From assembly GCA_028289565.1 (NCBI GenBank), contig JANQPE010000109.1, forward strand, positions 1-34,931: a DNA stretch of 34,931 nucleotides, given 5' to 3'. Both the position numbers and the translations under genes were made by a program. Origin of the DNA: Parerythrobacter sp. (lineage in GTDB: Bacteria; Pseudomonadota; Alphaproteobacteria; Sphingomonadales; Sphingomonadaceae). Shown here piece by piece: positions 6,551-15,229 of the stretch. Position 1 is the stretch's first letter. Every line of letters begins with the position of its first letter. The notes below the pieces were generated by a model. The model searched no databases. It was given only the letters and a program-made list of their open reading frames with translations, and was not told the origin of the DNA.

Positions 6551-9500
6551 ATGAAGCTCAAATATCTCCTGGCTGCCAGCGTCGTAAGCCTTTCCGCCTC
6601 TGCCATGGTTGCCGCACCGGCTGCCGCACAGCAGATTACTTCCGGCATCGAAGGTCAGGTCACCGATGTCGACGGAGCCCCGATTTCGGGCGCCAGCGTG
6701 GTGGTCACCGATACGCGGACCGGGCAGGTGCGCACCCTGAGTGCCGATACGAACGGCACGTTCCGCACCGCTTCTCTCGTTCCGGGCGGGCCGTACACGG
6801 TCACGGTCACGGCGAACGGCTATGAGGGCCAGACCGTCGAAGGCCAGTTCATCACCGTTTCGGGCAATACCGATTACACCTTCCAACTGACCCCGACCGC
6901 AGTCGGCGGTGCGGATACGGTGATCGTCGTCACCGGCGCACGCGCCAATGTGCAGCAACTGGCGGTCGGTCCGGGTCTCGCATTCGACGAAACCACGCTT
7001 GAAGCTTTCCCGAGCCTGAGCCGCGACGTACGCGACATCATTCGTCTCGATCCGCGTGTCAGCCTCGAACGGGCCAACGAAGTCGACCGTATCTCCTGCC
7101 TTGGCGGTAACGATCGCTCGAATACCTTCACTGTCGACGGGATCGTGCAGGCGGACGTCTTCGGTCTCAACGGAACGCCATTTGCCGCTCGTAACTCGCT
7201 TCCGCTTCCCTTCGATGTAATCCGCGAGACTTCGGTCGAATTCGCGCCGTTCGACGTCGAATATTCGGACTTCACCGGTTGCCTCGTGAATGTCGTGACC
7301 AAGTCGGGTCAGAACGAATTCCACGGTTCGGCTTTCTACACCTTCTTCAACGACGATCTCCTGGCTGATACCGTTGTCCGCCCCGACGGCACCGTTTCAC
7401 CGCTTTCTTCGGGTAGCGAGAAGCGCTGGGGTGCCACGCTCGGCGGACCGATCATTCCTGACCGCGTATTCTTCTATGCCGGCTACGAGGAAGTCGATCT
7501 TGGCGATGCCAATGATGAAGGCCCCATTGGTGCCGGCTTCGCCAATGAACTCGAATTTACGACGCAGGCCGATTTCGACCGTTTCGCGCAGATCGCACGC
7601 GATGTTTACGGTCAGGATGTTGGTGGTTATCCGCGCACCCTGCCTGAAACCAGCGTTCGTTATTTTGGCCGGATCGATGCATACATCACTGAAGATCATC
7701 GTCTTGAAGCGACCTATCAGCGTCTGGAAGAGTCGAATGTCGAAAGCGATTTCGGCAATGACAACATCACCGGCCTGAACAGCTTCGAAGACGAAGGCAC
7801 CGTTTCGAATTACTACTCGGTCCGGCTCTATTCGGACTGGAGCGACAAGGTTTCGACCGAGCTGCGCCTCAGCCGTTCGGAAGTAACCGACGTTCAGGGT
7901 CCGGTCGGTTTCGGTGAAGCGCAGTCGGCCAACCCGACCGTTCGCCTCGTGGTCGGTAATATCGGCCCCAATGGCGACACCGGTACTTTTAGCACCGGCC
8001 CGGGTATCTTCCGTTCGGCCAATGCGCTCGAAAGCACAATCAACCAGGCGAAGTTCCAGATCAATATCGACGGTGGTGATCACCAGTTCAAGATCGGTGC
8101 CGAACTCAACGACCTGGAAATTTTCAACCTGTTTGCCATCAACGCAACCGGTTCGCTGTATTTCCAAAATCTCGATGATTTCGAAAACGGGATCCTGACC
8201 ACAGGTTTCTCGTTCTTCCCCGATGCCGACGATATCACCAGCGGCAATTCCTACGCTGCGGACATCAATGCGACGCCGTCGGGCGACATCAACGAAGCGG
8301 CTGCGACTTTCGGTCGTCAGATATATTCGTTCTATGTCCAGGATGATTGGCAGGCGAGCGATCAGCTTTCGATCACAGCCGGTGTCCGTGCCCAGCTTTA
8401 TGCTGGTGACGCACCGCGCCACAACCCGCTGTTCCTCCAGCGCTTCGGCTTCAGCAACGCGAATTCGTTTGGCCGTATCGACCCGGTGATCCTGCCGCGT
8501 CTTTCGGCAACTTACGAGTTCGACAATGCCGGCTTCTTCAGCAATTCACGCCTTACCGGCGGAATTGGCATGTTCACCGGTGGTGATCCGGTTGTGTTCT
8601 TCTCGAACGCGTTTTCGAACAATGGTTTCTCCTCGGCCCTGGGTACTTCGGTATTCTGCGCCAACCGGCCGACCAATGCTCTCGATGCCAATGGCAATTT
8701 CACCGGTTTCCCGCAATGTGTCACCGACTCCGGTTCGGCCAGTGCCGCGCGCGGTGCGGCAGACGTCCAGTCGACCGACCCCGACTTCAAGGTTCCGGTC
8801 GTAACTCGTGCGAATCTCGGCTTCAGCAGCGATTTCGGCACCGAGAACGGCTTCTTCAGCGACTGGCACCTGAATCTCGACTATATCTACAGCCGGTTCA
8901 ACAACCCGCTGAACTTCGTCGATCTGGTTCAGGTTCCGGATATCCGCGTCAATGGCGGTTTCACGACCGACGGTCGCCCAATCTATGCGCCGATCGATCC
9001 GTTGAATGCCGGTTGTAACGCACAGTTGCAGAACCAGGGCGGTACTCCGCCGACCTACACAAATGTCAGTGCAGCTTGCTTCGGCACCGGGCTGGATGAT
9101 TTCATCCAGCTAACCAACGGTCGCGACTATGAAAGCCATATCGCCTCGATCCTGTTGTCGAAGAACTTCCGTAGAGGCCTGTTCACCGAAGGCGGCGGTG
9201 TCAGCATGCGTTTCGGCTATGCTTATACTGATTCCGAAAATTTCCGGGACGTGGGCAGTTCGACCGCAACCTCGAATTTCGACCGTTCGGCCGCTTTTGA
9301 TCGCCAGAATCCGGCCAATTCGACCTCGAACTTCGAAACCCGGCACAACTTCACGGCGGCAGTCAGCTTCCGCGAGGAGTTTTTCGGTGATTACAAGACC
9401 AAGCTGGGCCTGTTCTTCCGCGCCCGCTCTGGCCGTCCGTATAGCCTGACCTTCGATGGAAGCGGTGTCTTCCATGATCGGAGCTCGGGTTCGGATAATG

Positions 9501-9982
9501 CACTGCTTTACGTGCCGACAGGGCCGAACGATCCGAATGTATCGGCGCTTTCGCAGGCAGGCGCCGTGCAGGAAGTGATCGACTACGTTGCCGCATCGGG
9601 CTGTGATTTCACGCCGGGTGAGACAGTGCGTCGCAACTCTTGCCGTAATCCATGGTCATATGATCTGGATCTGCGCTTTAGTCAGGAACTGCCGTTCATC
9701 GGCAGTCTGACGGGACTCGTGGATGATCGGGTCGAGTTGTTTCTCGACTTCGATAACTTCCTCAACTTCATCGACTCCGAAGCGAACCGGGTTATCTTCC
9801 GCCCGAGTCTGGTTGACGTGATTGACGGCAATATCGACCGTGCGACCGGTCAGTACATCTTCGAGGAAACCAACAATAACCCGAATGATCCCTTTAATCA
9901 CATCAATCCGGATGATGATCAGGACATTTCGATCTCGGGTTCGGTCTGGAGAATCCAGGTCGGTATCCGTTACGAATTCTGA
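6551..9982 (+). CDS. Large TonB-dependent receptor with carboxypeptidase-regulatory-like N-terminal domain (Oar-like)
   Basis: An 1143-residue outer-membrane receptor. A signal peptide (cleavage near PAAAQ, about residue 27) is followed by a carboxypeptidase regulatory-like beta domain (about 30-112; GQVTDVDGAPISGASVVVTD) and a plug region (about 120-250; DVRDIIRLDPRVS, NTFTVDGIVQ, VNVVTKSGQNEFHGSAF). A long beta-barrel ends in the outer-membrane terminal strand IQVGIRYEF. Such Oar/OmpA-related receptors import large or oligomeric substrates; the ligand cannot be predicted. The 245 bp upstream are AT-richer than the surroundings and probably hold its promoter, although I cannot pick boxes. 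A strong terminator follows, then a TonB-like gene that may serve this receptor. Confidence 0.92.
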   Translation: MKLKYLLAASVVSLSASAMVAAPAAAQQITSGIEGQVTDVDGAPISGASVVVTDTRTGQVRTLSADTNGTFRTASLVPGGPYTVTVTANGYEGQTVEGQFITVSGNTDYTFQLTPTAVGGADTVIVVTGARANVQQLAVGPGLAFDETTLEAFPSLSRDVRDIIRLDPRVSLERANEVDRISCLGGNDRSNTFTVDGIVQADVFGLNGTPFAARNSLPLPFDVIRETSVEFAPFDVEYSDFTGCLVNVVTKSGQNEFHGSAFYTFFNDDLLADTVVRPDGTVSPLSSGSEKRWGATLGGPIIPDRVFFYAGYEEVDLGDANDEGPIGAGFANELEFTTQADFDRFAQIARDVYGQDVGGYPRTLPETSVRYFGRIDAYITEDHRLEATYQRLEESNVESDFGNDNITGLNSFEDEGTVSNYYSVRLYSDWSDKVSTELRLSRSEVTDVQGPVGFGEAQSANPTVRLVVGNIGPNGDTGTFSTGPGIFRSANALESTINQAKFQINIDGGDHQFKIGAELNDLEIFNLFAINATGSLYFQNLDDFENGILTTGFSFFPDADDITSGNSYAADINATPSGDINEAAATFGRQIYSFYVQDDWQASDQLSITAGVRAQLYAGDAPRHNPLFLQRFGFSNANSFGRIDPVILPRLSATYEFDNAGFFSNSRLTGGIGMFTGGDPVVFFSNAFSNNGFSSALGTSVFCANRPTNALDANGNFTGFPQCVTDSGSASAARGAADVQSTDPDFKVPVVTRANLGFSSDFGTENGFFSDWHLNLDYIYSRFNNPLNFVDLVQVPDIRVNGGFTTDGRPIYAPIDPLNAGCNAQLQNQGGTPPTYTNVSAACFGTGLDDFIQLTNGRDYESHIASILLSKNFRRGLFTEGGGVSMRFGYAYTDSENFRDVGSSTATSNFDRSAAFDRQNPANSTSNFETRHNFTAAVSFREEFFGDYKTKLGLFFRARSGRPYSLTFDGSGVFHDRSSGSDNALLYVPTGPNDPNVSALSQAGAVQEVIDYVAASGCDFTPGETVRRNSCRNPWSYDLDLRFSQELPFIGSLTGLVDDRVELFLDFDNFLNFIDSEANRVIFRPSLVDVIDGNIDRATGQYIFEETNNNPNDPFNHINPDDDQDISISGSVWRIQVGIRYEF

Positions 9983-10006
9983 TCCTCGCGATCATTCGTA
10001 ACCTGG

Positions 10007-10038
10007 AAAACGGCGGTTCCCTCGGGAGCCGCCGTTTT
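10007..10038 (+). terminator. Rho-independent terminator after the TonB-dependent receptor
   Basis: A 14-bp stem (10007-10020 with 10025-10038; arm begins AAAACGGCGG, one T-G pair) encloses loop CTCG, and the 3' arm ends in TTTT. It begins 24 bp after the receptor stop codon. Confidence 0.85.
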
Positions 10039-10163
10039 CGGTTTCGGGATAGCTTGCCCCTGCGGCGGTGCCCGCATCATCGCCAGCCGGCATGCGATCG
10101 GCTATGCTATCGGCCGGCCGTCGGGTTGCGGCCACGGGACCGCGTTGCTTTGCTTGGGTGTCA

Positions 10164-10880
10164 ATGACCGATAACAGCCGTTTCTCGACTTCTTCACGCA
10201 AGCTGCGCCCCGGCACGCTGGTGTTGATCGGCCTGTTTCATGTGGTGGCGATCTACGGGTTGAGCAGGGCTTTCGCGCCGGGTGTGGTGCAATCGGTCGA
10301 ACGCAGCGTGATCGCGGCCTTCACGGTCACGGTGACCAGCCCGGAAGATCCGCCCGAAGAAGCGGAGCCGGTACCGGATGAGGGTGCCGCCGGCGAAGCC
10401 GGCAGGCGTGCCATCCCGAAATCGGTGACTGCGCCCCCCAATCCCGTCCGCAGCGATACGTCCATGCCCAAGGCTTCCTCGACCGGAGCGGCCGATAGTT
10501 CGGGGGCGAAGGAACAAGGTGAGGGGACCGGCGCGGTGGGAAGCGGCCTTGGCACGGGTAGCGGACGCGGTGGCGGTGGTCAGGGCGGCGGGATCGCGAC
10601 CAAGCCGGTCCATGTTTCGGGCGGGATCGACAATGCGCGCGATTACCCGATACCGCCTGGCGGTCGCGCGGCGCGGCGCGGCAGCGAGGTGATCGTGAAA
10701 GTCACCGTTGGGGTGAACGGGCGCGCCTCGAATTGCAGCGTTTACCGGGCAAGCCCCGACCCCGAGGCCGACCGGATTACCTGCAGGCTGGTGGTGGAGC
10801 GCCTCCGTTTCGAGCCCGCACGCACCCGGACCGGCGATCCGGTGGCGGCTCCGTTCTATTGGCGGCAGCGTTGGTTTTAG
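10164..10880 (+). CDS. TonB-like energy transducer protein
   Basis: A protein of 238 residues. A short cytoplasmic N-terminus is followed by one membrane anchor (about residues 17-35, LVLIGLFHVVAIYGLS). A periplasmic linker first rich in Glu/Pro (EDPPEEAEPVPDEG) and then very Gly-rich (about 135-160) leads to a C-terminal TonB fold of about 85 residues (GSEVIVKVTVGVNGRASNCSVYR, RFEPARTRTGDPV). TonB proteins pass proton-motive force from ExbBD to outer-membrane receptors; exbBD are not in the window. The start at 10164 (MTDNSR) places the anchor near the N-terminus; an earlier in-frame ATG at 10068 adds an unlikely basic extension. Position right after the receptor suggests a dedicated partner. 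Confidence 0.85.
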   Translation: MTDNSRFSTSSRKLRPGTLVLIGLFHVVAIYGLSRAFAPGVVQSVERSVIAAFTVTVTSPEDPPEEAEPVPDEGAAGEAGRRAIPKSVTAPPNPVRSDTSMPKASSTGAADSSGAKEQGEGTGAVGSGLGTGSGRGGGGQGGGIATKPVHVSGGIDNARDYPIPPGGRAARRGSEVIVKVTVGVNGRASNCSVYRASPDPEADRITCRLVVERLRFEPARTRTGDPVAAPFYWRQRWF

Positions 10881-10977
10881 TGCTGGTTCTGGAATTGCTG
10901 GTTCCGGCGTTGGTCTCTCCGGGCGGTTTTTCGGGGCATAACGCAATTCTAAGCGCTTGCTGCTACGCAGGGGCATT

Positions 10978-12015
10978 ATGACGACGATCCATCCGGTCAT
11001 ATTATGCGGCGGCAGTGGGACACGGTTGTGGCCCCGTAGCCGTGCCGATCGCCCCAAACCGTTCTTGCGGCTGCTGGACGAAAAGACCCTGTTCGAAGCG
11101 ACTCTCGCGCGGTGCGCCGATCCGGGCATGTTCGCGCCACCGATTGTCGTAGCCGGTGCGAAGCACCGCAGGCATGTCGAAGAACAGGGCGGGGATGTCG
11201 ACGGTCTGGTGCTGATCGTGGAACCGCAGGGGCGCAATACCGCTCCTGCAATCGCACTCGCTGCCGCCCGCCTGCCAGCTGATGCGGTCATGATGGTGTG
11301 CCCGAGCGACCATCATATCGCCGATACCGCAGCGTTCCGAAATGCGGCACGGCAGGCGGCGACGCTTGCCGCCGCCGACTGGCTGGTTTCGTTCGGAATT
11401 GCTCCTACCCATCCTGAAACCGGCTATGGCTATATCGAGCGAGGCGCGGCAATCGCAGGCGGGTTCGAAATCGCACGGTTCGTCGAAAAGCCGGATCTCG
11501 ACACAGCGAGAGATTTCCTGTCCGAAGGTGGATTTGACTGGAATGGCGGCATTTTCGCCTTTCGCGCCGGGGCCTTCCTCAATGAGCTGGCCGTCCATCG
11601 CCCTGCCATGGCGCGGGCGGTCGAAAGAGCGGTCGCCGAGGGCGAAGCGCAGGGAGAAGGGGTATTTTGTCCCTCCGAAACGTCTTGGAGCGAGATAGAA
11701 GGCGAGTCGGTCGATTATGCGGTGATGGAGAATACCGCCCGCGCCGCGGTAGTCCCGGTGGCGATGGGCTGGTCGGATATCGGCAATTGGCAGGCCCTGC
11801 GCGATGCGAGCGAGAGGGATGCCGCTGGCAATGTCGCCAGCGAGAATGCGGAACTGGTCGACTGCGTCAAGGTAATGGCCGTGAGCGATGGCCCGCGCAT
11901 CTCCTGCATCGGGCTTAGCGACATTGTCGTGATCGTCGATGGCGGCGAGGTGCTGGTCACGACTGCTTCCGGCGCGCAAAGGGTCGGCGCTCTCAAAGGC
12001 ACGAAGGAGCAATGA
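10978..12015 (+). CDS. manC: Mannose-1-phosphate guanylyltransferase
   Basis: The enzyme forms GDP-mannose from mannose-1-phosphate and GTP. The 345-residue product has only the nucleotidyltransferase part: the pyrophosphorylase signature LCGGSGTRLWPRSR (residues 9-22), EPQGRNTAPAIALAA, CPSDHHI, the FVEKPD sugar-binding motif and WNGGIF. The C-terminal isomerase domain found in bifunctional ManC/AlgA proteins is absent, and that activity is supplied by the separate next gene. The start at 10978 is preferred over 10957 because the protein then begins just before the first beta strand and follows a CAGGGGC ribosome binding site. Its last bases overlap the manA start (ATGA). Confidence 0.92.
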   Translation: MTTIHPVILCGGSGTRLWPRSRADRPKPFLRLLDEKTLFEATLARCADPGMFAPPIVVAGAKHRRHVEEQGGDVDGLVLIVEPQGRNTAPAIALAAARLPADAVMMVCPSDHHIADTAAFRNAARQAATLAAADWLVSFGIAPTHPETGYGYIERGAAIAGGFEIARFVEKPDLDTARDFLSEGGFDWNGGIFAFRAGAFLNELAVHRPAMARAVERAVAEGEAQGEGVFCPSETSWSEIEGESVDYAVMENTARAAVVPVAMGWSDIGNWQALRDASERDAAGNVASENAELVDCVKVMAVSDGPRISCIGLSDIVVIVDGGEVLVTTASGAQRVGALKGTKEQ

Positions 12016-12815
12016 GCGTGCGCCTGCTCCCCATGCGGAGTATCGAAAAGGTCTGGGGCCGCGATATCCTGCCGCCGCCGTTCGTGGCGCCTACGGGGAA
12101 GCGGATCGGAGAAATCTGGTTCGAACCGCCGGACGAGATCGACAGTGTGCTGGTGAAATACCTGTTCACCAGCGAGAAGCTCTCGGTGCAGGTCCATCCT
12201 TCGGACATGCAGGCTCCGCCGGGATCGACCGGCAAGGAAGAGTGCTGGCTGGTCCTCGACGCTGAACCCGATGCAAGGCTGGCGATCGGGTTCGACCGCG
12301 ATGTGGGTGCTGAAGAGATGCGTTCTGCCGCGCAGGACGGATCGATCGAGAAACTGCTGACCTGGCACAAGGCCGAAGCGGGTGATTTCTTCCACCTGCC
12401 GGCGGGAACCGTCCACGCCATCGGGCCGGGCCTCAGCCTCCTCGAGGTGCAACAGAACTGCGACATGACATATCGCCTGTTCGATTACGGTCGTCCGCGC
12501 GAACTCCATCTCGAGGATGCCATACGCGTGGCACGCGGGACGCCCCATGGAAGCGATTGCCGCCGGAAGATTTCCCGGGACGAGACTGTCACCCTGGTCG
12601 ACGGCCCGTTTTTCCGGCTTGTACAAGCGACAGGCGTTCCTGATACCTCGACCATGCAATTCTTCGATGGCCGCCTGCTGGTGCTGCCCCTCGAAGGCGA
12701 AGTCGGAGGTCCCGACGGAGCGATCGCTACTGGTTTCTGCGGGTTGTGTGACAGACTCGACACGCTTGATTTCAGCGGTGCGAAACGGACGCTGCTCGTG
12801 GCCGCGGCCTGCTGA
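12012..12815 (+). CDS. manA: Class I mannose-6-phosphate isomerase
   Basis: A 267-residue cupin-type, zinc-dependent isomerase interconverting fructose-6-phosphate and mannose-6-phosphate. Zinc and active-site motifs are QVHPSD (residues 60-65), KEECW (75-79) and PAGTVHAIG (131-139). It is shorter than the E. coli enzyme but typical of the compact alphaproteobacterial form. The start codon overlaps the manC stop by 4 bp (ATGA), indicating translational coupling. With manC it supplies GDP-mannose for surface polysaccharide or glycan synthesis; the phosphomannomutase joining the two reactions is not nearby. Confidence 0.92.
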   Translation: MSVRLLPMRSIEKVWGRDILPPPFVAPTGKRIGEIWFEPPDEIDSVLVKYLFTSEKLSVQVHPSDMQAPPGSTGKEECWLVLDAEPDARLAIGFDRDVGAEEMRSAAQDGSIEKLLTWHKAEAGDFFHLPAGTVHAIGPGLSLLEVQQNCDMTYRLFDYGRPRELHLEDAIRVARGTPHGSDCRRKISRDETVTLVDGPFFRLVQATGVPDTSTMQFFDGRLLVLPLEGEVGGPDGAIATGFCGLCDRLDTLDFSGAKRTLLVAAAC

Positions 12816-12819
12816 CGGG

Positions 12820-13122
12820 CTAGTCCTTTTCCAACAACTTCTGACCCTGTTGCCGGATAGCGCCTGAAACCATTGGTTCGATAAAGCTCAGTGCAGGCGG
12901 CAGATCGACTTCGAATACAAGCTGGCTGTCCTCGATATCGACATGGGCCTGCAAGTCCTGGCCCATCGCACTGATGGTCATGTCCATCCGGTCTTCGCTC
13001 GGCCATCGGGTGTGCACTTCGGCCATGCCGCCGGGAATATGATCGGCGATTTCGTGGCTGCGGTCGCGCAATCGTTCGCGGACCACCTCACGCTCGAGTT
13101 GGTGGGGGACTGCAACGCGCAT
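12820..13122 (-). CDS. Polyhydroxyalkanoic acid system family protein (PHA_gran_rgn)
   Basis: A small protein of 100 residues resembling the PHA_gran_rgn family, first noticed near polyhydroxyalkanoate granule genes; its biochemical role is not established. It has an N-terminal basic/acidic helix (REVVRERLRDRSHEI), alternating beta segments (MDMTISAMGQDLQAHVDIEDSQLVFEV-type pattern) and a C-terminal amphipathic stretch. The ATG at 13122 overlaps the upstream stop as TGATG and has AAGGAG about 8 nt before it; a TTG at 13125 is possible but less likely. It is the last gene of the telA operon. Its stop lies 4 bp from manA, which is convergent. Confidence 0.75.
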   Translation of the reverse strand: MRVAVPHQLEREVVRERLRDRSHEIADHIPGGMAEVHTRWPSEDRMDMTISAMGQDLQAHVDIEDSQLVFEVDLPPALSFIEPMVSGAIRQQGQKLLEKD

Positions 13123-13868
13123 CAACCGGGCTCCTTGGCGGTTTCGTCGGCTTCGCCATATTTGTATTCGAGGTAACGATTCTTGATCGCCAGGTCGTCG
13201 AGCGCGCCTTCGGCCAACTGGCGGGTAACGTGGTCGATTTCCTTGCTGATCTTGCCGAGGCTTTCGGTCAGTTGCTCGTCGGGTGTGGTGCCGGCGCGTT
13301 TCTCGTCGCGCAAATGCGCGGGAATCTTGCGATAGCTGTCGACCGTTTCAGGCAGGATCTCGCCGACGAGCTTGCGTACTTCGCGAGCCGCGGGATGCTG
13401 CTGGTCGATGGTCTCGAGCTGAACGCCGAGCGAGTCGAGTTGGACGCCCATGTCCTCGACGATCTTGGCTGCCGACGGGGGCAGGGCGGGTCGCTGGTGT
13501 TCGAGCCACAATTCGGTCCGCCCGACCATCTGCCTCACATCGCCCTTGGTCAGATCGGCCCGTTTGGGCACTTTCATTTTCGGGAACACGGTGAAGGCCG
13601 CGATGGCGGCGATAATGGCGAGGAACGTCACCATGATACCGGTAAAGCCGATTCCGTCGACGATCAGCCCCGCGACCATCGCTGCGGCGACGATCCCGCC
13701 GACCGAGAATACGACCCGCTTCAGCTTGCTCATCATATGGCGCATCTTGAGATTGGCCGAGCCGCGCCCGATCGATTCCCGGCGATGCCGCCCGCCTTGG
13801 CGGTTGTCGTCGCGCAGCATGCGGCCTTCCTCGATCAGCCGGTCGCTGTCGTGTGTCAGGTCGGGCAA
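13122..13868 (-). CDS. XpaC-like membrane protein of the telA operon
   Basis: A 248-residue protein with a basic N-terminal region (to about residue 46), two adjacent membrane helices (about 51-70 and 75-93, VFSVGGIVAAAMVAGLIVDG and IMVTFLAIIAAIAAFTVFP) and a helical cytoplasmic C-terminal part. It fits the XpaC-like (5-bromo-4-chloroindolyl phosphate hydrolysis) proteins that commonly accompany TelA; despite the name, no hydrolase activity can be inferred. The start is TTG directly after the telA stop (TGATTG), supported by GGAGG 5 nt upstream (13874-13878 on the complement). A later ATG at 13820 is the alternative. Confidence 0.7.
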   Translation of the reverse strand: MPDLTHDSDRLIEEGRMLRDDNRQGGRHRRESIGRGSANLKMRHMMSKLKRVVFSVGGIVAAAMVAGLIVDGIGFTGIMVTFLAIIAAIAAFTVFPKMKVPKRADLTKGDVRQMVGRTELWLEHQRPALPPSAAKIVEDMGVQLDSLGVQLETIDQQHPAAREVRKLVGEILPETVDSYRKIPAHLRDEKRAGTTPDEQLTESLGKISKEIDHVTRQLAEGALDDLAIKNRYLEYKYGEADETAKEPG

Positions 13869-15077
13869 TCAGTCCTCCACCGTTAGCAGGTTGGATTCGG
13901 CCACGTCCTGCTGCGCCCGTGCCTGCCCTTCGGCGCGCGCGATATAGCCCTTGGATTTTTCGACTTCGCTCGACAGCGCATCGACGGTCTGCTTCATCGA
14001 ATCGAGCGCGCGGACCTTGAAATCGTCGACCTCGTCCATCGTGTCGTAGATGTTCTGGAAAGCACGCTGGAGCGTTTCTAGCGGGATCGTGCTGGCGGCC
14101 GCCTGCTCGTGAATCTTGCCGGTCTGATCGCGCAGCAGGGTGCTGGTCGAATCGATGATCCCGGCGGTGGTTTCGTTAAGAGCAGTGATCTGACCGAGCA
14201 CCAGGCGCTGATTCGTCATCGCCTCCGAGACCGTTACTGCAGTGCGCAATGCGCCAACCGTAGTGGTGCTGGCGCGGTCGACCCCTTTCACCAGCTCGAC
14301 ATTGTTCTTCTTGACCAGATCCAGCGCGAGATATCCCTGAACGCTGACCGCCATCTGCGTGAGCAGGTCCTGCGTGCGCTGGCGGACATAGAACAGCGCG
14401 GTTTCACGGACCGCCTTCGCTTTTGCCGGGTCGGTTGCGTCGAGTTCGGTGGCTTTCTCCTCAAGCTTGGCGTCGAGCGTCTTGGAGATATGGACCATCT
14501 GCTCGAGGTCGCCCATCGCTTCCCACAGCTTGGCGCGCTCGGTATCGATCGCGGCATTATCCATCAGCAACTCGTCCTTGCCGTTGCCGAGCTTCATCAG
14601 GATCTGCTGGATATGCGTCTGCGCGCTCTGGTAGCTGCGGAAGTAGTTGGTCAGCTTGTTGCCGAACGGAATGATACCGAGGAACTTGCGCGGTCCGGTC
14701 AGCTTGCCGCGACGGCCCGGATCGAGATCTTCGACCGTGCGCCGGAGTTCGGCGAGGTTGGCGCCCACGCCCTCATCCTTGTCCATCGCCCGCAACGGGC
14801 GATCGAGGAAGCGATTGGAATGCGCAGCGGCCGCCATGATTTCCTTGCGGCCCATATTGGTCAACTGGTCGACCTTCTTGCCGAATTCGGGCGAATTGGC
14901 ATCCTGCGCGATAAGATCGGCGACGAAGCCATCGACCTTCTCGTCGAGCTTGCTCTTGGTCTCCTTCGACACGGGAACGAGACCTTCAGCTTTTTCGGGG
15001 GCGACCGCCGGTACCGGATCGGGCGGGGTCAGATCGAATTCGACATCGGTCGCGGTCTTGGTTTCGCTGGTGGCCAT
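13869..15077 (-). CDS. telA: TelA/KlaA-type toxic anion resistance protein
   Basis: A 402-residue, mostly alpha-helical cytoplasmic protein of the TelA family, named for tellurite resistance on RK2 plasmids but widespread on chromosomes and linked to envelope stress or antimicrobial tolerance. An acidic, Pro-rich N-terminus of about 35 residues is followed by long helices with the family segments LTGPRKFLGIIPFGNKLTNYFRSY, LWEAMGDLEQMV, and TVGALRTAVTVSEAM...QRLVLGQITALNETT. An AGGAG ribosome binding site lies ahead of the ATG. It is the first gene of an operon with the XpaC-like and PHA_gran_rgn-like genes and is divergent from the DUF389 gene. Confidence 0.88.
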   Translation of the reverse strand: MATSETKTATDVEFDLTPPDPVPAVAPEKAEGLVPVSKETKSKLDEKVDGFVADLIAQDANSPEFGKKVDQLTNMGRKEIMAAAAHSNRFLDRPLRAMDKDEGVGANLAELRRTVEDLDPGRRGKLTGPRKFLGIIPFGNKLTNYFRSYQSAQTHIQQILMKLGNGKDELLMDNAAIDTERAKLWEAMGDLEQMVHISKTLDAKLEEKATELDATDPAKAKAVRETALFYVRQRTQDLLTQMAVSVQGYLALDLVKKNNVELVKGVDRASTTTVGALRTAVTVSEAMTNQRLVLGQITALNETTAGIIDSTSTLLRDQTGKIHEQAAASTIPLETLQRAFQNIYDTMDEVDDFKVRALDSMKQTVDALSSEVEKSKGYIARAEGQARAQQDVAESNLLTVED

Positions 15078-15127
15078 GGCTGTAGACTTAACTCCTGAAA
15101 ACTCGATACTGTATTAGGTATCTAAGA

Positions 15128-15147
15128 CACAAACTTCAAGATTTGTG
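15128..15147. promoter_or_regulatory. Inverted repeat in the telA / DUF389 divergent region
   Basis: CACAAA (15128-15133) and TTTGTG (15142-15147) form a 6-bp inverted repeat with an 8-bp spacer inside the roughly 150-bp divergent region. It could be a regulator site acting on both genes; six-base arms also occur by chance. Confidence 0.3.
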
Positions 15148-15229
15148 CCTCATGGTGGCATCCGCGTCCAGCTTTCGTTGTCGCGGCTTTGCCGCTAGAT
15201 CGGTGTCGAGACGGAGGGGTTTGCACAAA

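Noticed and set aside
7397-8422. Minus-strand 341-codon open frame inside the large receptor gene
   Set aside because: Shadow of the strongly supported receptor; no family features and no plausible start signals.
13230-13886. Plus-strand frame of 218 codons opposite the XpaC-like gene
   Set aside because: Antisense shadow with His/Asp-rich composition typical of reverse frames in GC-rich DNA.
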